From Pocillopora verrucosa (lineage: Eukaryota > Cnidaria > Anthozoa > Scleractinia > Pocilloporidae): DNA of 64,000 nucleotides. Within the stretch, counting starts at the first letter, position 1. Each line of letters begins with the position of its first letter. A program made the position numbers and the translations under genes. Shown piece after piece: positions 33,901 to 45,300 of this stretch. The notes under the pieces were generated by a model. The model was given only the letters and a program-made list of their open reading frames with translations, ran no database searches and had not been told where the DNA came from. The stretch lies in the NCBI RefSeq assembly GCF_036669915.1, contig NC_089315.1:19535010-19599009 (forward strand), read 5' to 3'.

Positions 33901-35836
33901 TTTCAGACCTCTTTGCTAATCCACTGGCTCAGGATTATGACTACAGAAGCTATGTTATACATCATCTACCCTCCATTGAACTGCTTGATAGGAAAGGTAA
34001 ACAACATGTCGTGACATTTGGTGGAAAAATAATAAGTGTTCAACCTTTCACTCTCAACATCAAGTATCAATTAGCTGCAATGTCTTCCACACATTTTCTT
34101 ACAATTTAAACTCTGGGAATTATTTTGGTGTTAAATCAGACAATATACACTTGTTGATGCTCTTCTTCTCATTTTCTCTCTGTTTGAACATTTATTGATA
34201 TTTCAAGGAGAAATTATATTTTGGTCACTATAGATCAGGGTTACAGAGGTAAGGTTTAAAATTGGTAATGAGCGTATTCTCTATGCAGCAAAGGCAACTG
34301 AGGTCCATTTCAAATGATGTACTTTTGCTGTTCAGCCAGATTAGACTATGACATAGGGAACATACAGTAGCTATTCAAATTCTGTAATTCAGTGTTTAAA
34401 AAAACCCTGACTTGCATGTAGTAACATTCAGTAAGAACCTAAATGAGATAATGAATTGTAGACCCACCGTCAGAAGATCAGTTGAAACAAAGGGTGTACA
34501 GATGTTTGCTTTGTAACTACATAGTGCGACATATCACACTATTCTGTGGGCATTCCTAACTACTGTTCTTGTTTCAAAAATGCCAGTAAGAACAATTGTC
34601 TCCACTTTTTCAACCTAAAAACATTCTAACCATAGCATATCAGGGAAAATGCCATCATCAAATTTCTAACCTTACATCACAACTTAATTTTGTACATGAC
34701 CTCTACCTTCTAATATCCAATTCTTTAGAAAAGGATTCTGATACCTTGTAGAGTTCTGACAAATTTTACTTTGTTGTGGGGACAAAATATTAAAAGAAAT
34801 CAGTTCAATTTCTAGAAATCACCAAAGCAGAAAGGGACAAAGCCAGGAAAAAATACGATTCACATCGAGAGATGGTGAAACAAACTGTAGCTTTTGGTCG
34901 ACGAGCGGACGGTCCACCGAAACAAGTCTATCACCCCCCACCTTCAGGGATGCTAGAAAGCTTTGGTTTTGACGAAGGTAACTTTACTTTACAGACCAGA
35001 GGTTTTTGCCCCGTGTAAGATCACCTTTGTCCCTTCCTCTGTCCAAGTTTTCGTCCAAAAGGATGTTTTGCTGTAAGGATAGCTGTAGAGTGGTAAACAA
35101 CACGTCTGTATCGAGAACGCTCGGCAGTTGTATCAGTAAGTTTTCTAAAAGCTAGTGAGCGATGACCTACTAACCTCGTCAGACAAACACTTGAGAGCTA
35201 CTCCAAGGCAGTTTTAGTATCAGAACATATTAGCTGGAATTGCGAATGAAGTGACATGTTCTTTAGGTTTGCAAGAAGAGTAAATGGTGTTTAATAAAAC
35301 CTGAAAGTCGCTATTATTTCTGATTCTTTACTTTCTTTCCAAATCATTTGACAAAACTCCCTACGAACAAAAAATGACCGCATTTATGAAATGTTCGCAC
35401 TTACGATTACACAATTAACCGTTAGCCGTAAAATGGCCAAAATTTTTAACCGATAACCGTAAAAGCCATAACCCCATCGAAACCCACAGTCTTCCACGAA
35501 GTTCCCAGTTGTGCATTTTGACTAAGAGATTGTTTGCTTCTTGGTACAGATGACTGTGAAGAGCAGAATGGTGACAAATCTGATAGTGTCTCAAGGTTGG
35601 TGCTAATTACATAATAATCCTGTAAGTGACATGCTTGTTAAGATGTTTGTGTAATTGAATCTTTCAGTGACCACCAGGCCATTCTTGCGGAATCGATAAA
35701 AAGGCGAGGTCTTCAGCGGTCCGTTATGCAGTACTCCACATTTGATTGGTCTTCCATTCCTTTGTCACAAGAAAGGAGACTTGTTCCAGAGAGTGTACCT
35801 GATCAGCCTCGAATTTTAACTGTGCGATTTCGATAA
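30913..35836 (+). CDS. LRRC72: Leucine-rich repeat-containing protein 72
   Basis: Eight exons give about 274 residues: 30913-30930, 31007-31080, 31780-31849, 32993-33188, 33907-33996, 34816-34977, 35550-35595, 35668-35836. All phases agree. The N-terminus reads MADSEK then ETEEQLKRRGIAKDKDVSE, like human LRRC72. Leucine-rich repeats follow (VWLNGNK, LRELYLQDNMLVEL, LQVLLLNGNQL), then the LRR cap LFANPLAQDYDYRSYVIHHL with LPSIELLD. The C-terminus IKRRGLQRSVMQYSTFDW and RILTVRFR parallels the human end. Exon 1 ends AAAAG|GCAAGC, so the first intron would be GC-AG; a GT donor nine bases on (AGG|GTTGATG) also keeps phase and would add ASR. Function is poorly known in any animal. Poly(A) signal AATAAA at 36109-36114. 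Confidence 0.92.
31380..31495. mobile_element. Dispersed MITE-like repeat, copy 3 (LRRC72 intron 2)
   Basis: TTCTTACCGCATTTTG at 31421-31436 and CATCTGTGATCTATTACTGA with ACAG at 31441-31464 are the reverse complement of the core at 28279-28322. Its left part, AGGACAGACGCATACATGAC with GTCACC, matches 20219-20245. Confidence 0.6.
32116..32391 (-). mobile_element. tRNA-like SINE (LRRC72 intron 3)
   Basis: On the minus strand the 5' end reads GCAGTGGTGTAATGGTCAAT, with a good RNA polymerase III A box TGGTGTAATGG (plus 32364-32374) and a tRNA-like continuation. The B box is degenerate. The 3' end reads CCCAAGGAAACTGGGATAGG with CTCTGGC. There is no coding capacity. The SINE call rests on the A box and the body length of about 275 bp. 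Confidence 0.5.
32651..32855. mobile_element. piggyBac-like MITE, copy 2 (LRRC72 intron 3)
   Basis: 205 bp from CCCTTTCATTCC to TTTAAGGG, with right flank TTCA and left flank ACAA, both probably mutated from TTAA. It shares with the other copies CCTTACTGTCTGC-type and GTGAGGAGA-type words, and a TTGGTATTGGATCAACTAAT segment. Confidence 0.6.
33210..33413. mobile_element. piggyBac-like MITE, copy 3 (LRRC72 intron 4)
   Basis: 204 bp from CCCTATTCACTCC to GTCAAAGGG, flanked on both sides by an intact TTAA (33206-33209 and 33414-33417). It starts only 21 bp after the exon 4 donor. It is the best-preserved copy of the family as regards its ends. Confidence 0.7.
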
Positions 35837-37293
35837 CCTCGGCCAACTAGCACCCTTTCCCCCCGACAAGTACATTACCATTCATTGTTTTACAGTGTAC
35901 CGGTGAAGAAGTTCGGACCCCTATGGAGGGGTCTGCAGCTTTCCCAAACCCACCCCTGCAATATAATACAAGATTCGAATTTTTTTTTTACCTGAAAAAT
36001 TCTCCCAGACTCCCATAGATACATTCACCATCAGCGCCTACTTTTCATGCCCGACGACGGAATTTTTGTTTCACCGTCCCTATTTCTCTTGTAAATATAA
36101 AATTTGTTAATAAAATTTATAGAGAAAAATGCTTCGGTTGATATTTATTCATAATTATCAAGCCAAACATAGCGTCGCTCTAACGAATGGTTAACACTGG
36201 AAAAAATTGTCAAATAAATCTCACGCTAAGCTTGGGTGTGTTCCTGTGGTCGGTCAATTCCACCCCAAGCTTCTTTTTCCAGGCGCAGACTGGTGAATTT
36301 TGATGATTCATTTTGACGACTGACATGATACAGTAACGGAAACCAACTAGAGGATGGCTAATAATCGAGAGAAGTGTGGTGTAAATGGGACTAGAGGGAA
36401 TGAATTGTTAGCTAATGATAGGATTGTGTAAGAGATTTTCAATAAGCGACGGGCTTTCATTTTGGTGATCTCGAGAAACGGTAGTTTTATCAAAAAAAAA
36501 GTTCTTGGAAGCTTTCTTAGCTTTTTTTCTTTGATCGCCCAAAAGAAATATAGTTTTGCAGGTCCCTGAAAGACCTAAATGTCAATGTTGAGTATTAAAG
36601 CAAATAAATGTATAAACTTTGTTTTGACAATTTCAGGTTTAGTGAATTTTTCCAAATTATACAACCACTAACAACCGAACACGTTTGTTCATTTGGATAT
36701 TAACCCTTTCAGAGAGATAGAGCCCTGAAATCGAACAACGAATTTGCCTCAACAAACTGTTTTTATACTGCATATTCGTGCGAGTACATTTGTTTAACTA
36801 TCTGGTAAACTGCCCGGTACCTGCTGAGACATGTCAATACACGGGTTTTCGAACCACACCTTTGATAGCCATCACTGTTATCCAAAATTTTACTCTTCAG
36901 CGAAAAATGTTGCAGTTTCTTGCAGCTCTGAATTAAAAAAGATTCTAAGGTATGAGAATACATTTTGTCAGCAAAATCGCAACTTTTAACGAAAGGTATT
37001 AATTATGTATTTGATGGTAAGTAGATCGATGTCATGTGCTGATGACGTTAACATAATTTATTCAAACTTCCGAGTAAAATATCCCCAATTTTGTTCCTAA
37101 CGGAACACAACGTGGATTAGATCTGGGAAAAGTAAACAGCGACGAGCGAACACGAGCCTTTTGCATAACAGTCGAAAGTATTTCATCATACTGCTGCATA
37201 GAAACAATTTGCTACAAGGAATTGAATAATACGCATCGTTTGGTTGGATCAAACCTTGAAGGGGAATTCGATTTGGAAAGAGTTATTTCGATA
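35837..37293. other. 3' region of LRRC72 and intergenic DNA
   Basis: This holds the LRRC72 3' UTR with AATAAA at 36109. TTAACCCTTTCAG at about 36701 looks like an isolated end of the TTAA/CCCT MITE. The last 215 bp (from 37078) are open in the frame of the next gene but contain no ATG. Confidence 0.45.
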
Positions 37294-37629
37294 ATGGATA
37301 AGCCCCTCTCTCAAATATACACCGACTTTACTTTTCAAGACGAAATGCGTACGATACATGATTACGGGTACCGTGTGTTGTGTACCATTCTGGTGGGATC
37401 TGGCGCGATTTTCGTGGATATCATTGTTTATTTTGCCTTAGTATTGGTGAAGAAAGTGATCCAGAAGCATTTAATCACTGAAGATATGCACTTCGTTGTT
37501 GACTTGCTGTTTGGTTTGTTGAATTTAAGTATCACGGCATGGTTGGCGTACTTTGTGGACGGAAGACTGCGAATTTACTGGGCGAAAAAGAAATATGGCT
37601 TCAATAATTCATTCAGTTTAATAGATTGA
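37294..37629 (+). CDS. Small two-helix membrane protein, function unknown
   Basis: From the first ATG the frame codes 111 residues. Two hydrophobic segments lie at about 28-52 (LCTILVGSGAIFVDIIVYF) and 67-88 (FVVDLLFGLLNLSITAWLAY), separated by a basic loop (KKVIQKH) and followed by a basic RLRIYWAKKKYG. The same frame is open upstream to a stop at 37075-37077, giving 550 bp without a stop, so this may be the last exon of a longer protein rather than a whole gene. AATAAA follows at 37703-37708. I do not recognise the family. A chance ORF is less likely given length and membrane topology but not excluded. Confidence 0.5.
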   Translation: MDKPLSQIYTDFTFQDEMRTIHDYGYRVLCTILVGSGAIFVDIIVYFALVLVKKVIQKHLITEDMHFVVDLLFGLLNLSITAWLAYFVDGRLRIYWAKKKYGFNNSFSLID

Positions 37630-39214
37630 CATTAAAATGATTTTTATTCAGCTGAGGTCGAATCCTTCTTGTAATCAAGCCGTTAAATGGTTATCGACCT
37701 TTAATAAATTCATCTTATAGCACGCTTATTCATTTGCAAAATTGCGAATCTTTCTAGGTGGTCAGTAAAGGCATTTATAATAAAATTAAATAACTGCCCT
37801 TATACTCTCAAGTGATGATTCCTTTGTCTCGTAAACACCGGCTCGTCGATTTATCAAACCTGAAAAAAGGTCCTACGCCGATCGTCGAAAAATTGTTTCC
37901 GCATAGAAGCAATGCATAAAATAAACAGAAAATGACACGCAAATTCAAGTAACGACCATTGATTAGTTGAAACTCGTCAAGGAAAAAAGTTCTTTTGTAT
38001 TATTACGCAGAAACCGATCATATTCAAAATATCACTCTACACTTTCGTTCATAGCGAATAAGATTTTATTAAACGAAAACTAGACGAGCGTATCCATCAT
38101 ATCTTCGTGAATTAAACGTTGCACTGTCAACTGGTAAGCCAAGTTTTGTCGGGAGAGGCATAATTTATCAATTCGAATATTTCCGGCCTAAGAGACGTTC
38201 AAGCCGAAAGCAAGTTTTCCATATTCGAATGAAGATCAAGTGAAAGCTACGTTTTTCATGGATAAGCATCTGCTTTAAACCATTTTCTGATAACGAAAAT
38301 AATGGATTTTTAATTATTATAAACGGGGGCGGGTAGAAGACGCCAGAAAGAAATAAAGTTATAATTTTCATTAGCAAATGCAAATTGTTATGTTTGTTAA
38401 TGGTGACACAGCGGCAAAATAATGAATGTGGATCTTTTATCACATTCACTAAGTAACAGGATCTGTGAATGAGCACAAATGAGGAGAATGAGCCTTGCTT
38501 TATAAAAAAAAGTTCAATGTTTATTTCTCATCTAACAATATTCACACTGGTAACAATGATGGTAAATTCCGACAGATTGTTAAGCAATTAGTTAAAACTA
38601 TCACAAACTATAAATAAATGTATAACAATACGTTGAAAGAGCAATGTGTTGGCCGATTCCAGGACAATACGGGCCGGTTACTAACACCAGTTCTGACTCA
38701 AACCGCGGTTTTACGCAAGCAATGGGCCTTACGTATTCTCTATAAGATGGTTGTGTTCATTAATGTTCTTCCACTGCTAGCTTTAATTCGGCTCTCTCGG
38801 CAGTGTTCACAAAAATAAATGTTCCGATAAAAGATTCAGCTCAATTACAGATAGTTATGAGCACGGCTTTGTTTAATAACGGCTAAACTTTGTTTAAATA
38901 ACTGGCCCTATGAGGTTTCAGTCAAAGCTCGCCTGACTAAAATGTTTTCAAAAGCAGTACATGATATCTAATTGGGGCTATTTCTGAATTATCAAAAAAT
39001 AGTAAAAAAATAGCAAAAAAAATAATGAAAAATACATTCAGAGAACTCATCAGATATCAAAACCAGAACAGCGTAAACAAACAAGGATTATATCAGGAAA
39101 AGAAGTTATATATATTAATATGAAAATCATATAAAGCTTCACCAGGCGAAGCAATATTTCTCTCTACTCAAACACTTATAAAAATACAGATTGGAGTTTC
39201 CTGCAGGTCTTAAC
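37630..39214. other. Convergent 3' ends; no gene seen
   Basis: The plus-strand membrane-protein frame and the minus-strand laminin gene face each other here. A minus-strand AATAAA at plus 38520-38525 could end the laminin transcript. No other coding signal was found. Confidence 0.45.
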
Positions 39215-42200
39215 TCAAGCTTGTCTTGGAGCATTGCAGCCGAGTTGTACATTATGCAGTTGGCTGGGATTCAGCCTTAACAAGCCAACCGCCTGCTCGT
39301 CAATCTTTAGACCTTGTACACAGCCAGTGAATCCTTTATGAGACAAACCGCTGTGCGTCTGGTAACCAGAACCATCTGAAAACATAATGACGTGACTTCA
39401 GTTTAGCTTCCCTGTGAGAAGCCGGGTTGTTCCCAGGCTGCTCTCCTTTCCCTTCCCCATCACTCTAATAGCTTGGAAGGAGCAAAGTCTGGGAAACAAG
39501 GTTTATAGTCTCTCATTGGGTTGACGAAATTTCTGTTGAAAGATTTCCCAACTTTTCTGTTTCAAAAAGGGAATAAAGGATCAATCTTGTCAACACTGTT
39601 TTTTTTTTACGGATGGAATACTTAAATATGGAATGTGCGTGGAAAGAAAATATGTACTAAATTAATCCCGAAATAATGTTCTTCAATATTACTACAAGGT
39701 TATTTGATCTTAAAGAAATTTTCACCCCAAAAAAATGACTGAAAACATCGAAAACAACTTCTGGAACACGCGAAGATAAACACTGTGCTACCATTTGATT
39801 TTACCTGGTACACCGCCGATGTGAAATTTTCCCTGGTTGAGTGTGAAGGCTGAGGGTACCACACCTTGTAGCGGTGCGTGATCATCCACTCTGAGTTCTA
39901 CAATACCCTTATTCCGCGAAACTAGAACTCTATGAAACTTGTTATCACACAGATGGAAGGAAGCGTTATATTGTCCGTCTTCTGGGATCGATGGATCTGT
40001 CCATCGGATCACGGACGAGTTGTGCGCATTGTTGAAAATGAGAACAACCTGAAAATAAAAGCAAAGTTACGATTCAAAATGAAAATATCTTTATGACAGA
40101 CAATGGTCAGGCAGACCGCAATCAAGGGGCGGGCCTGTCAGCGGCACTACCTGTAAAATGTTAATTATAAAGTGCGACATTTTCCGTACTTTTGAAAACC
40201 AGCCTGATTATTTACTTTCCCCCGTTTAGATTTAAGAGTGATAAACAAACCATATTGGTTATAACAAAGTTATTACATGAAACTGATAATTTTGTAAATT
40301 TACCACAGATTTTCTTCAAATGCTAAATTCTTTCAAACTATCTTTTTCAAAAACTCTTGCGTGCGTCTCCACGCCTGGAACAGGTTACACAGGATGTTGA
40401 TTACATGACTTCGTGTCTCACCTGTCCTTCAAGTTGCTCCAAAGTAACGGATCCAGGACCCGAGCTGTTGGTAATGGACAAAAGGAGTCCGGAGCGAGTG
40501 GTGGTTCGGAAGATAATACCAATGTTTGTCTCCTCAGGTAATGAGTAGTTTGAGTCTAAAAAAAGAAAGGAAACTGTCAGACATTGTAAGAGCAGAATAA
40601 ATCTTGGTGGTCCAATTTTTTTCCTTACCGTATACAATATGACCATCACCAGAGAAACCAACTTGTGCTTGTATCTCGCTGTAGCAGGCTTTGAAGGTGT
40701 AGTTAGAATCCCTTTCGTCTCTATCAGTCCTTCAAGAAACAAAAAGGGAAACAACACAATTAGTGCTAACCTGCTGTCAAAGTTTAACGGATGAATTTGT
40801 TCAGTTTGGGAAACAGAATCCTAAAGTAAATACTTGCAGAACAAGGACAGAACATAGAATCAACTAAATAAAAAAAAAAAAAAACAAGGAGAAAAGTTCG
40901 GTATTGTAATCAGTTAGCTAAAAAACACAAAGCTTATGACGAAATCCAGCGTTAAGTGTATCTAAAAATACATCTGCTTGACTTTTGTCACTGACAGATA
41001 ACGTTAAGTGTTTGTCCATACCGAGGATTGAAGGTTTTGGATTCGAAGTTTCCGTCTTGAATTTCAAGAGGTCCCATACATCCAAGGAAACCGACGCCAT
41101 GACACTAGCATGATGTAGAGAAAGAGAGAGACAGATAAAATATCGGTAGATTTTTTAGCTTTTGGTTGAATAAATGTCACTAATTTGCACCTGGCTACTA
41201 GTAGAATGAGACCAAACAACAATAAATAGTAAAATTTACAATCATCTTATTTCTCCAAGCTGACGGATTTTAAAACACACGCTCATGAGCAACCTTTCGC
41301 AATTTTCTATAAAATAATTATGACGTCATTATCCTTATTTCAAATGAGACAATTCAAAATCGACATCAAGTGAAAAGTATGGTTTTTACCTCTAAATGCG
41401 TAAGGTTAATTCCCCGTGGGACCCCTCCATAGTAGAACGGAGTGTTGATCTCCAGAGGAACTTTGTCATCTCCTTGACGTTGATTACCATAATCTTTGTT
41501 TGAAACAACCAGCATAGCGCCAAACTGATTAATCCTTAGGAGACGAACCTGAGTTCAAGAAAAACAATGTTAAGTACAAAAAACTTAAAACCCCCGTCCC
41601 TACCCCGCCAAGGGAAAACAGCATTAACGGAGACCTAATGATCCTCCGACCACTTATGAGATTTTCAATTTAAGATTCTTAGGAATGACTAGTTCAAATA
41701 CATGAGTAAATTCCACCAGAACATGTCTTAAAACGGGTTCGTTTCTACAGATACTTGGTAAGGAAGTTGCATAAACATGATGGAGATTCACATGGGCCAA
41801 GACTGAGAGTGTGAATGACATTTTACGTTCATATAAACTTCTGCTTAACTCATTTTAAGTTGCGATTTAAAATCGAGTCTCCCGTAAGGGCCATAGTCGA
41901 TTACCTCTTACTTACCACGCCAGCGTTCAATAGAGATTAGATATGTAGGGTTTGAATGAGTTTATGTCTTCTTATTGGAGAAGTTCACCTATGCGAAGAG
42001 TTTCTGAGCGAAAGTTTAAGAGTATATTCTGTTTCCTGAGCATTACTGCAGATATATCACGTAAGATCATGGGAACAGTCTGTCTAACTTCTTTGTTAAG
42101 CTAGTTAATCTAACGACACGAAAGAGTATTTTTTTACCGTGTAGAAATAACCACCATCAGAGTAGTTGTTAAATGTGCTTAGAACTTTGACTGTTTTAAA

Positions 42201-42339
42201 GCCTGCGTTGTATTTGAAAACCAAGCGGCCATTCACCAGCTCCAAACTGATAAAGTGAGTCGGCATCTGCAGGTCATTGGCAGCATAAAGTAGCACTCCA
42301 TTTGGAACAAGGGAACGGAATTTCACACTGATCACGAAA
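39215..42339 (-). CDS. Laminin alpha LG4-LG5 domains and C-terminus
   Basis: Exons 42138-42339, 41390-41548, 41022-41104, 40629-40729, 40422-40555, 39805-40048, 39215-39375. LG4 has [27 protein letters not shown] and [12 protein letters not shown]5 starts [14 protein letters not shown], with [33 protein letters not shown] and LGCN. Here the normal cysteines are kept, in contrast to LG2-LG3. LG4-5 of alpha chains bind dystroglycan and heparin in vertebrates. Confidence 0.93.
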
Positions 42340-45300
42340 CTGAAAAAATCCCACAATTTCATACAATCAAGCTGTAAACAACCATATTTAATACAACTTT
42401 CTAGGATCTCTGCACAGCAAGCTAAGGCAGCCTTTGATTGAATATTCTAATTTTGGACAAACCGAGAGGCGGTTGACAAAGTTAACAAGTTCTCAGTGAC
42501 TGGTGCTTTGGCCCCCCATCTGTCATCACCTGTTTGTTTTCCGCGCCTGTTATGGCATGACCTTCTTTCCTGCAATTGCCGTAAGTCGGATTTCCTTCCC
42601 GCCCTTTCTGCAGGTTGGATTTTTTTCACGCCGGCGCTGGTCGCAAATTTGTCAATCATTGCGCTTCCTAAACGCTCGCAACGACGTGTCGGTCACAACT
42701 AGTTTGAATGTCTACTTATCTTTACTTCAACTCCCACTCAGTTTCTTAAAGGCATATCAGAGGAAAATAAAGCACTCACCGGGTTCTTGTAAAGTTTAGC
42801 ACTTCTGCACTTGCATGGAAGGCCATATAATCAGAACCATCCAAGCGAGCCTCATCTTCACGAGAGGAATTCCGCAAGGGAGGATGTGAGCGACCACAAG
42901 TGGGTGGTGGCTTGGTGGGGGGTGGGGTGGTGGGAAGTGCTGTAGGTATAACGTTCAGTTCAGGTGAAACTCCTGCCAGTGACACTCCGAGGCTTCTTCC
43001 TGAGAAGATGTTAACATCTCTAACGAAAAAAGAAACAAACACAATTAGGTTGAAGAAAAAAAACAAAAAACAGCGACAAAAATCTTGCAGCAAATGAGAA
43101 ATAGAAAGAGGAAAGCGAATGACCACGGTCCCTTTTCATGTTACTTACTTTCCGTTCACTTTTAAGATCTTCATGTCGCCTTTGAACGCGTTGATAACAG
43201 GGAATTCCCTGGGTATATTTGTCCTGTCATCCACTCCCCCAATCCACAAACTCCCGTTAAGACTAACGTACCCTTTAGCAAAGACTTCTGAGAGGGAGTT
43301 ACCATCAAGATATACGTTGCTCCTAGAAAAACACGAAAACGTTTTACAAAACCAAACTGATCAACTACGTCACTTTGTGTGACTTAGGTATGTCGACGTT
43401 TAGGCAGAGCATAAATAGACCGCACACGCAATTTGTCATGGTCGGCATATTCCATTTTAATCGGCATTTGTTAAAAATCCCAGTTCTTTCTAGTCTTCTT
43501 GGTTATAAAATTACCTCCTTAGTTTTTGCTGCTTTAGGAAAGTACCTTGTAATTAGTATTTATTCACCATAATTCAAGGCTGCTCCAAGAAAAAAAATTT
43601 TCCTTTCATGTATTCCAATTACAATTTTTCCACACTTTTACAAACTAGTTTGTATTTTCACATTCGAAATGCAGTATTGACGCCACGCTAACACACATTC
43701 AAGTTGATAAGGTGCGTTCTCACAGATCGATTTAAAAGTATCAATTTGGAATCAGTTTCCATAATTCTCAGTTGTGATTGCAACAAGCCATAAATATTCT
43801 TTCAGCACTTCCCGCACAGACGCCCTCCCCTTTCAGTGAAGACTTGTTAGCTGGTCTGCTCCTATCAGCACTCAGGTAGAAGGTCTACATTTTATTCAAC
43901 CAGCCCCTTGTGAAACAAATTCTCAGCTATCCCTAGGCAACGAAAATATGCGACAATATTCAGTCAGTTGACTTACCCAGCTGGTCCAAATTCGATTTTC
44001 ACAGTATGATAAGCACCATCATTAAGTGTCTCGTCCTTGCTTACGGTGGAAACTATTTTTTCCAAATCTGTAACGTGCACTAAATAAATATTGCCATGGA
44101 AAAGAGCCAAATAGAACCACGGACCCTACAATAATAGAAAGCACACTTTTATCAAATAATTTAGACAATATTTTGCACGTTTGGTTCATTTGCTCAGAAT
44201 GTATCTTGTCCAGGTAGACGAAATTAGTTTCTAGGATGCAAAGATAGTCAAGCGAATGTAGAGAGAGGTGCTCCGACCAAAAGGATGAACTCCGTATACA
44301 TTACTGATAAATAGCTAGGGGCGGAAAAGTGTAAGCAAAGTACCACTTTCTATCTCCCCTTGCAAATTTGAACCTGGTGCTAAAACACAAACATTGGTGA
44401 GTGAAGCCAAAGAAAGGTTGGCTAAAGTCGTTCCATCAAAAGTAAATTTTTATCTTATCAAAACGAAAATCGTCCATTCTTTTACTAATCTCTGCTAGTC
44501 AAGTTTTCATGCCGTGTAAATCCGTTATAATAATCCAACTTTACCTCTCCACCCGCACTATAAACAAGAACACCACTGGGGGAGAGTGTTTTGAAGGAGA
44601 TCTCCAGCGACTTCATTTGTGCTTCGCCAGTTTCTACAGCAGCGTAACTGTTACCAAGGAAACGAATACCTTCCTCCACCTTAAAAAAAGAAGGAAAATT
44701 AGATTAGATTATGCATAATACACAAAGAGGAAGACACTTCCTTCAAAACTGCTTCTTCGTCTCATTCAGCAGGATCTGTAGTGAAGTATCTGTTGTAGGC
44801 TTCACTTTGAAAACTCAGAAAACCATTAATTTCATAATCATTTCTCGAATATGATGGTAAAGAGGAAACGCGCCAAACAGGCAGGAAATCTTGTTAGTTT
44901 GTGGTTTTATGCTCTTTTCTTATGTTCTGAAACAGTTGATTATAACAAAAGAAACATTCCAGGTGTTCATTCCCGACTCATTAAAGGTGTTATTAGGATT
45001 CTTATTTTGACCCTTCGGCAGTCTCGTCCACTTAGTAACTAAATGCTTGAGGAAAAAATCAACTAACCTTGTTATGGAAGATGAAAAGTCACAAAATATC
45101 TTTCAAGTTTACATTCAAGTTTATTTAAAAGCGACTGTGACATTGGTTGACTTGATCGCTCGGGTAGTGATTTACGCTTTTCAGATCAAACTCAATGCGT
45201 GATCTCAAAGTTGTAACTTCAAATCTTTTTTCCTGACCCGTTGGTTTAAAGGCGTGACGATCTTAACTGAAACTTATTCAAATAATAACCTAAACGTTTT

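Noticed and set aside
40401..40757. 118-codon minus-strand frame taken as one gene
   Set aside because: It reads through an intron; two laminin exons (40422-40555 and 40629-40729), in different frames, explain the coding signal.
42776..43126. Frame opening with a hydrophobic, F-rich stretch, like a signal peptide
   Set aside because: The hydrophobic part is intron sequence before the acceptor at 43020; the rest is the laminin LG3-LG4 linker exon.
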